From Symbiodinium natans (taxonomy: Eukaryota; Sar; Dinophyceae; Suessiales; Symbiodiniaceae): a stretch of DNA of 64,000 bases. This document shows, piece by piece, positions 12,301-21,200 of this stretch. A program made the translations under genes and the position numbers. The stretch lies in NCBI GenBank assembly GCA_905221605.1, contig CAJNDS010002610.1, positions 1 through 64,000 on the forward strand, in the 5' to 3' direction. Position 1 is the first letter of the stretch. Each line of letters starts with the position of its first letter. A model generated the notes under the pieces. It had not been told where the DNA came from, made no database searches, and saw only the letters and a program-made list of their open reading frames with translations.

Positions 12301-15300
12301 CTCAAAATCAAAAAACCCCAATCAGTGGTTCTCACCCCTCTGAGATCAGGAATCCATCAGCCTCAGGTAGCTCGAGAAAAGGAACCTGATACAACTCTTG
12401 GAATCAACGGAGCCTCGCATCACTTGAAGCTCGCCCTTCTTCACAAAGTAGATTGCGGCAAGATCTTCGCCTGCCGTCACCTTGCATCTTCTAAGGCTCA
12501 GAAGCCCTCACATCACCCCGAGGATGGGCAATGATGGCATGGTTTGTGAAATCATCTCGACAGGTTCTGGACAATTCAGAGCGTAGCTTCTCACACGTGC
12601 AAGACCGATGCAGGAACACAGAGACAGCAAAAGGTAAAGCTTCTGCTTTTCGGACTTTAGATTGTTGCCTGAAGAGTACAACGCCTACGTGGACTATCAA
12701 AATCTCACTGCTCAAGGCCCTGGAGCATCGTCTTAGGAGTCGCAAACGTTTCCTTTTCCCAGGCACCAATCTCGCGCCAGTATCGAAAACTTCTTTGAAC
12801 GCCGATTCGGCAGCTTTCTCCTCAGGGACATTGCCATGCTCATGTAGTTGAGTTCCGATGCTGTCCACAACTGACCGCAAGATCGTTCTGGGCAATAGCT
12901 TTAAATCGCGGGTTGCAAAGCCGGGTTGCAGTGGGGGAGCTACAGCATGCTACATTGTCGCGGGTGAGTCCGATTCCCGATTCTATCTCTCCAGTACACG
13001 CTCAGGATTGATTTTACATTTCTGTGGGTTTGAAAGGTTGTGGCGGGACATACTTGGTCCCCTGAAGGCTCCTCAAGTTGTCCATAAACTTTCCTACTTA
13101 GAAGCCTTCGGCTGTGCCTTCTGGCTGTCTGTCAGTCCATCGAAGAGGCGGATGGAATCCTTACGTGAAGCCCAGCACAAGCACAGACTGTGCTGGCTGA
13201 TGCTGGCTGCGGCTGTAGGCTTTGCGCGCGTATGGAATGCAGATCTACAGCAACACCAGGTACTGTCAATGACGTTCTCCTATGCTAAAGCCCCGAAGTG
13301 ATGCCAAGGCGCCAGGAAAAGTCTGTAGTCCTGTTGGTGCCTTACACGGAGGTTCTCGGCAAGTTTTACGGGGGTGTCATACCCTTGTGTTCACCATGTG
13401 GAAAACTTGCTGCGATCTGGCACAGCCCAAAGGCCCCAAAGTGGAGAATGAAAGACCAACCCCGAACTCTCGGCAGCATCAAGAATATTAGCTTCCTTCG
13501 CAGGTTTCTGTTCACGTTTAGGGTGTTGGGGTGCAGCATTGTGCGGGATCAACCTTGGAGCAGTTCGTCAGATGTGTGTGTGTGTGTGTGTGTCTGTAGC
13601 AAAAAAAATGCCCTATTCTCGAACTAGCAAATTTTGATTATTAAATCTAAAATTATTAAATTCGTTCGACGCAAGAGATTTATATTCCCATTCTTTCTTC
13701 TACTTAATTTCGATTTGCAAAATTAAACTTTGTAAGTTTCAAATCTCAATCCTCAGTCCTAAATATTCGATTAAAATTTCGATCTTGAACTATCATTGGA
13801 GCATAAGTCTGGATTTGGCAACGTCCGATTTCGAAAAAGGAAATCGTGATCGTTAGTCCTCCGACTTAAGAGTCTTCTGCTCCCAAAGATGCCAATGAAG
13901 AATTAAAAGAAACGGAATCCAAGAACCCGCCGAAACGAAGACAACCACACAAATTTCGTGCTCTCCAAGACACCCCATTCGACGATATCAATTTTCAGCA
14001 TCAATTCGTATATCTACGAATACAAACTCCTCGTATGAAAAGAATTATCCTTATATCTAACCAACTCGGAAATTTGAGTTTCGATTTTGGGTTTTAGAAT
14101 CTAAATTCTAAACCATAAATTTTCTCACCGATTTCGATTTGACTTTTTGATTAAATTTTGCCGATTAAAGAGATTTAAATTCACAGAATTTCTGTTTCTA
14201 TTAAATTTCGAGTTGCAAAATTTACATTCTAATTTCGGGTTTTTGGATCTAAACCCTGAATTTTCGATTTAGATTTTCGATTTATAAAGGGAATCGAAAT
14301 AAACCTTAAATATTCGATTTCAATTTTCAGAACCACTTCGTGTTTCTAAGAATTCAACTTTCTCACTCAGAAAAGGATATCATTTTCGACTCTTCAGAAT
14401 CTTGAATTTCGATTTTAGATTTTAAAACCCTAAACCTTAATTTTCTTCTTAAATTATCGATTTCGATTTAATTTTTTATTTTCACAAATACATTCTGATA
14501 ATTGAAACGATTTATATTGCCAGAATCTCTTCTTCTAGTTAGTTTCGATTTGTAAAATTTCATTCGATTCTGGGCATTTTTTCGATTTATTTTTTTTTAA
14601 ATTTCACAAATAAATTCTGATAATTAAAACGATTTATATTGCCAGAATCTCTTCTTCTATTTATTTTCGATTTATAAAATTTCATTCGGTTCTGGGCATT
14701 TTTTCGATTTAAATTTTCGATTTCAAAAAGGAATCAAAGGGCGACAAAGCCTACGTCAGTAACAAAATAATCCTTAAAAATTCGACTTCAATTTTCAGAA
14801 CCAATTCGTATTTCTCAGAATTCCAATTACCTCATACTAGATTTTTGCCGAATTTACATTATTATTCGTATTGATGTGGGTCTCATAATTTCAAAATTCC
14901 TCACACAAAGAAAATTGTCATTGTCGATATATTTCGAATCTTAAATTTCGAGTTTTGGTTTAGAATCTAAATCCTAGATCATCGATAAATCCTCAATCCT
15001 AAATTTCAAGTTACATTTTCGATTGAGAATTGAAATTAGGGTCTTTAAACATCAATATCATTTTTTGAATCGAAATAAACCTTAAATATTCGATTTCAAT
15101 GTTCAGAACCACTTTGTATTTCTGAGAATATCAAGTAAAAGCTTATATTGTTTTTCGATATTTTTGGAATTATAACAAGCCTCGAATATTCGATTTCGAT
15201 TTTCAGAATCGAATCTCCTTCAATTTCGATGATGGGTTTTAACGAACAAAATCTAAACCCTAAATTGTATCATAAATTTTCGATTTCGATGTCATTATTC

Positions 15301-18184
15301 ACACTCGATTTAGAGATGGGGAGTGGGAAAAGAGGAAGGAGGCAGCGGGGAAAAGGTAGGAAAGAAGTGGAGAGGGAATAGGGAAGGGGGAAGAGGTGAA
15401 TGAAAAGGAAAAGGGGGCGAAGGACACAAAAGGTGGGGAAGCGGCGGGGAGGAGGCAGGAAGGAAGTGGGGGGAGGAGGCTCTGGGAGGGGGAGGGGGCT
15501 GGGGCGGGCGGGGAGCGCTCAGCCGGTGGCGGAGGGGAAGGGGAAGGGAGCACGCCCAAGCCCGGCGGCGGTTTCATCAAGCAAGGGGGATGGGAGGGGG
15601 AGCGGTCTCAGCCTGGCAGGCGGCGGCTTTGAGGGAGGCGTTTTAGAGGATGGAGGAAAGGGGGATGGGAGGGAGTGGAAAAAGGGTGGTGGGAAGAGGG
15701 AGGTGGGAAAGGGGGGGGGGCACGAGGGCAAGCGCCCCGAAGGCGCAACCGGTCCAGAATGAGGTTGAGCACCTCGCCCGGCACAGCGTCGCATTCTTCT
15801 GGATTCCACGGCGCCCACAGCTCGTTGCTTCTTTGGAGAAAAGGGTGAGCGCCCTTTCCAGCCTCCGCGGGGAGGAGCCCTCATCACGGCCCCGGGACCT
15901 GACCGAGGTCGATTTTTGAGAGGATTTTCGCTAAGGGCGGGGCGAAGTGACGGGGTCGGATACTCGAGGAGCTCGATTTCCAGTCGAGCCGGATGCCAGC
16001 CAAAAAAAACTCCTCGGCGAATTCGAAAACCCTCCAAGAAGCCTGCCTTTTCGCCTCATCGATCCGCGGGGAGGAGCCCTCATCCCGGCCCCAAGAACCT
16101 GACCGAGGTCGATTTTCGAAAGGGGCAGGCCGAAGTGACGTGGTCGGATACCTGAAGCTTCGGTTTCAACAACATCGACCCCAGAAAAAACCTGATGCGA
16201 TGCTCACTGCAGGCTGACATGTCATGAGCAAACGAAGCAGGCACCGGTCGTTGTTTTAGCGCAGGCGGATCTCCCATAGGTGTACGTGCTGCCAAGCCTC
16301 TTTGGGCTGGAGCTTGCGAAGAAATGCTTGCAAAGGCCCCGCTTCGCTTATGCAGGGCTTACAATCGTGGGAGTACTCCCCGACGAATGCCTGCCGGTCC
16401 GATTCTTGGCCGTGAATGCGGACCGTTATACTCGTCCCCAGAGGCTTGCCCGGGCGAACGACCAGGATCGGGTTTTCCGAAACCCGAAAACCCAGCCGAA
16501 CCCTCAAGTGTTCGTAGACCACCAGGTCGAGGCCACGTGTCCTGAAAAATTGAGAGGCTCGAAGAAATCTAGGCTCTAAGCTCACGATAAGCTCATGAAG
16601 GCTGAGTAGCTGACTCAAAGCTGTAGGCTGTAACGACGGAGTTCGCTGCCCTGTTCGGATCCATTCGAGCCTTCTTCAGCTGGTTTTTCGACACCTACAG
16701 GGGAATGCAGATGCCAGATAAATTATGATGCAAGACTCCCGATGGGGCCTTGGGGGCCATCTCTGCGAAGAGACTGTGGCGAATCAAAAGAATGCGAAGC
16801 TCGAGCCAACAGTCTACCGGAAACAGCGATTTCAAGTGCAAGGTCCCTTAGTTAGAGCTCTTTAGTGCCTTCATAGCGGTAGCCATCCCGCCGAGACGAG
16901 GAGGGTCGATAGCATCCGGTCGCCCCCCTTAAACCCAGATTTCCACCAAGCATGCCGGCAAGCACCCGCCGGAACGCGCGCGCAACTGAGCAGCGCTCCA
17001 ATTTCAAAACCAATGATTTCAAATTTGGAGGAGTTCCCGATCAAGCAAAACGCAGGAATTTTTCATCGAATCCGAAAACCGAAACACCCGAAAACGAATG
17101 ACGAGGCACTGATTCTGCACCGTGTCCAATTAACGGGCCGCCCCCCCCTGGAAGCACGCACCTTTTGGAAGGCAGCGGATGAGCATGATTGAAGGCTTGC
17201 TCGGGTTCTCGACGCACCGTTTCTGCCACCCTTCGACCTCGAAGTATGTGCAGGCTTCATTTGCAGTCCTCTCTCCCCAGCGCTCAGTGGCCAGAGCCAC
17301 CAGCCCATCGACACGGTCCATGACCTCATCAAAGACCGCTGTCGTGATGTTGCTGCTGCAACCCAAGCGCCCAGGCCTGCAGACGGTCAGCAAGACCTTG
17401 TAAGGGGCCAAAGCCTTCTTCAAAGCGGCAGCTTGCCTTTCCCCCAATCGCATGGACACCATGACTTCCTTCGGGGAGGTGGGGGCGGGGAGGCGGGAGG
17501 GAGCACGCTCAGCCTGGAGGCGGCGGAGGGGGAGCGCGCTCAGCCCGAGCGGCTCAGAACTACGGGACCTGAGGAGGCGGCTGAGGAGCACGCTCAGCCC
17601 GAAGGCGGCGGCTCTGTGGTGCTGGGCCCCCGGCTCTGCGCTGTCTTTGCCTGGTGCAGCTCATGGTCTCTAGGAAGACAATGAGAAGCAGCGCAGTCCT
17701 CAGGCAGAAATGCCTCCAAGCCACAAGCCTCAAACAGTTGAAGTTGGTTGGCCTCTTCAAGCCTTGAAGCCCCAACCACGGCCTTAAACTTCCGGCTTTA
17801 AGCTCTCCATCTTGAGATCCACACTTTTGGAGCCTCAATCTCAACCCTTTTACGGGCTGGATCGAAATGACGCAGCCTTCGACACCAAAAGACCCGGTAT
17901 GAACGCCCCAAAACACCTTAAGCCCCGAGTCAGGCTCTCTTCTCCGCAACATGACGGACATGGGGGTCGAGCCCCCGGCACGGATTCCCCAAAACACGTC
18001 GAAAGCATGAAATCTCCGACTTGGAAGACTTCAGTGTGAACCTAAGCTCTATATAGTATGGGTTTAGGGTTTAAGGTTAAGGGTTAAGGGTTAGGGTTTA
18101 GGTTGAGGGTTTAGGGTTTAGGGCTTAGGGCTTAGGGTTAGGGCTTAGGGTTTAGGGTTCAGGGTTTAGGATTAAGTCTCTGTG

Positions 18185-18222
<38 letters not shown>

Positions 18223-21200
18223 GTGTGCGTGCGTGTGCGTGTGCGTGCGCGTGTGTGTGCGTGTGTGTGCGCGTGCGCGCGCGTGCGCGTGCGTTTGCTT
18301 TTTTGTGTAATGGCCTCAAAGCCACCCTCCGTCCTCAAATTGGCCCCGCAGGCCCCAAGTTGGCATAATCAATGCTTAAAAGCCAAATCACCCAAGCCTT
18401 CTGCGGATCCCAGCTGCTGGTGAGCGTTCTCCCTCAGCGCCTTATGGACCGCCGCACCGTTCGCGCCCCACACGCCGCAGGGCGTAAGGGCCTGCCATCG
18501 AAGTCTGTCCGGGCATGGAGTGCTAGAGCAGCGGCTCTCTCCAAACCCTGAAGCTCGTCCTACATTCGGAGCACTCGATAATTCCCGACTTCCTCCTCTC
18601 CCAGAGCGCAAGGTTGATGGGTACCCAAAGTGAGGGGTGGCAGTGACAAGGAGAAACTGCGAACCCCCCCCCCCCAAATCCGTCTGCCACCTTGACGGTG
18701 GCCGTCCGAGGGCCTGGTGAAGCAGTGTCGTGCCAGGTGAGCATACATGGCCCTTGCGCTTGGACATCACAGCCAACCAACTTTCTGCAAACAGAGTCAC
18801 AGTTGTACAGGAGCGCCAAGCTCCCAAAGGCTTGGCCTAAGTACTCCAGGGGCTGTCAGTGTCAGGGCAGTGTGGCTTGCATGCGGTTTCAGCGCGTGAC
18901 ACCTATGACACATGCTTGCACAACCATAAGACGATGTTCCCGTTTAGGAACGTCGCCTTCGGAGACGGTGTTGCAGACGTTGCCATTAACACTCACCTGG
19001 TCCAGGAGGTTGCGAACAGGCGTGACATGTTCACATCCCAAAGGCCCAACAGCCAAACCTGCCAAACCCCAAAGCCCAAAACACAAAAGCCCTCTAAAGA
19101 CACAAGGGCATTTTCAACAGCCCAACCCAGAAGCATGCATAGGGGCCCTTCACCAAAATTGCTTTTGCTTTATCTGTAGTTCTGTCTGCAAGGCTCCGTG
19201 CCACACTAGCGATCCCACAACAGGATCAACATGCAGGGCGCATTGGAGATCACAAAGCAGGCCTGAGCTGAACCTCAAAGCCCGTGAGCCCTCGAGGGAG
19301 ACAGAGGTTCTGAGAGGAGGGCCAACCTGAGGCCCAAGGCTTAACGGCCCTACGCTCTTGTCAAGCTCTGGCCCCCAGTGTTGGACATCGGCGTTTCATG
19401 GCGTTGCCATTGAAGCACGCACTTCGACGACTTATAGGGCTACTAGGGTTTGAAGCGCTTCTTCATCCTGCTTCGGAGATATGGTTTGCTGCGAGCCTGC
19501 AGCGAGCCAGTCTGGGCCACAAAGAAGGTGTTCCCAGTCGTTCCCTGCTCCACCACCGCCTCCGGGCTTCCGTGGTTACACGGATAAAAGCTTCCCCCTC
19601 TGCACTGTCAACTCGTCCCTGACCCTCACAGAAATGCTCGAGAGTTTCTTCTGATCCTTCTACCTGGGACATGTCTCTGGCTACAGTCAGATTCACACTC
19701 GAAATCATTTACAGTAAGCTCTACTTCGGACCGCATCCCGCACCTCCCCAGGCTGGAACTGGAAGAACTCCATCGCTGACAGGATGGCCTTCAGGTTGGT
19801 CTGATTGACATAACCCCGAAAGTTTGAAAGCCTCAACTCATCCCTTTGACCATGTAAACAGGACACGTCCTAATGGCGTTTCTTTTCTTCAAGTATCATG
19901 TCTTAAACACGGTGCCAAGTCGAACGGCCGGAAATTGCGATGAAATTCGCGGCGGCCTCCGGCCCTGAAGTTAAGACTGGCCCGGCTGCCGGGGCGGCGC
20001 GAGCAAGCGCTTGCAATTACTTCTGTTTGAATTGAACTCTGCTGTCGTCGGCGTCCTTTTCGATGATAAGCATTACGCCCAGTCAGCAGAATTGGATTTC
20101 CTCTGTACTTCTTTTTGGTGTCTCTGGTTTCTTGTCTTGGATAATTGCTCAACTTCCTGCAGACAGCTCTCCGCTGTTTGGACGTGTCTTGACATTCCTT
20201 TGTCTTTGCATGTGAACGAAAGTATTGAGCGACGCGAGCAAGCAGAATTAAACCCGTTCTTTGAATTTGGGAGAACAAATTCGTTCACTTTGTCTCGCTT
20301 CAATCGCAGTCAGATGAAAACACAGCTTCCAGATCTTGGGAAGCTTCCATCCTCACGTAGAAATCTGTCCTGGAGCTGGTGCCTTGAGTCAAGGGCAAAG
20401 AGAACAGGCGCCCTGCGGGCCGGGCATTCTCTTGCTTGGGCCCCGAGGACTTCTCTTTCAGCTGGAGTTGGAGCTATCACAGATCAGTACATAAGTTCTG
20501 CCAGAAAGCATTTGCTGCAACAAGGCAAAGTATACCGACACCGGTCCATGTGGGTCTTTGTCTCTTTTGCGCTGTTGAGCAGATGAACGCCACACTCATA
20601 AGTTCGTTTCAAATGTAATCCAAACAAGCCCTCAAACTCCAGAAGCACAGCCCAGCCATGTGCGAAGCCTGGGCAAAGAAAGCTGACAGAATCGTCTGAT
20701 TTGAGTCCGATTTTGAGCCCGAGGGAGGCCGACCTCGGCCTCCTTGTCGCCAAGGACGGCACAGACCCGATCCAGCTTCCTGGGCGCCGTTTGCAAGGCG
20801 GAAACTGCCCATCTGAGACCTACAGATAGGCAATGTGCCGTTGAACCCCTCTCATGGCCGCGGGTCATCGCTTCTCTCAGGAGGCTCCGCACGTTCGCTG
20901 TCAGCGCGCGCTGAGCCTCGAAACATCTGGGATCGTGCTTCTGCGCTTCTGCTCTTCACGCAGAAAACTCCTGAAAGCCTGCTCATTTGACCCTTCAGAG
21001 GCTCCGGCCCTGTGTGTCGCTAGGTGGACTTCACCCTGCTCCTCGTCGCCCGCAGCAGCGCCCACGCGGGCCTTGTTGCCCTTCCCTGAGCAGAGCAGCG
21101 CATGTGCTTACTTTAGTCGAAAACTACTGCCTCGAGCCTCGTACTCCGAAACGCGACAAAAGCTTCCGTGTCGAAGCGCAGGCATGAGGCTTGAATCTTG

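Noticed and set aside
15299-16037. Several overlapping Arg/Gly- or Pro-rich ORFs
   Set aside because: Low-complexity readings of the purine tract and duplication; all frames are open because stop codons are rare in such sequence.
20011-20586. 191-codon plus ORF over the PKG N-terminal region
   Set aside because: Minus frames are equally open here, and the gene on minus is supported by phase and order.
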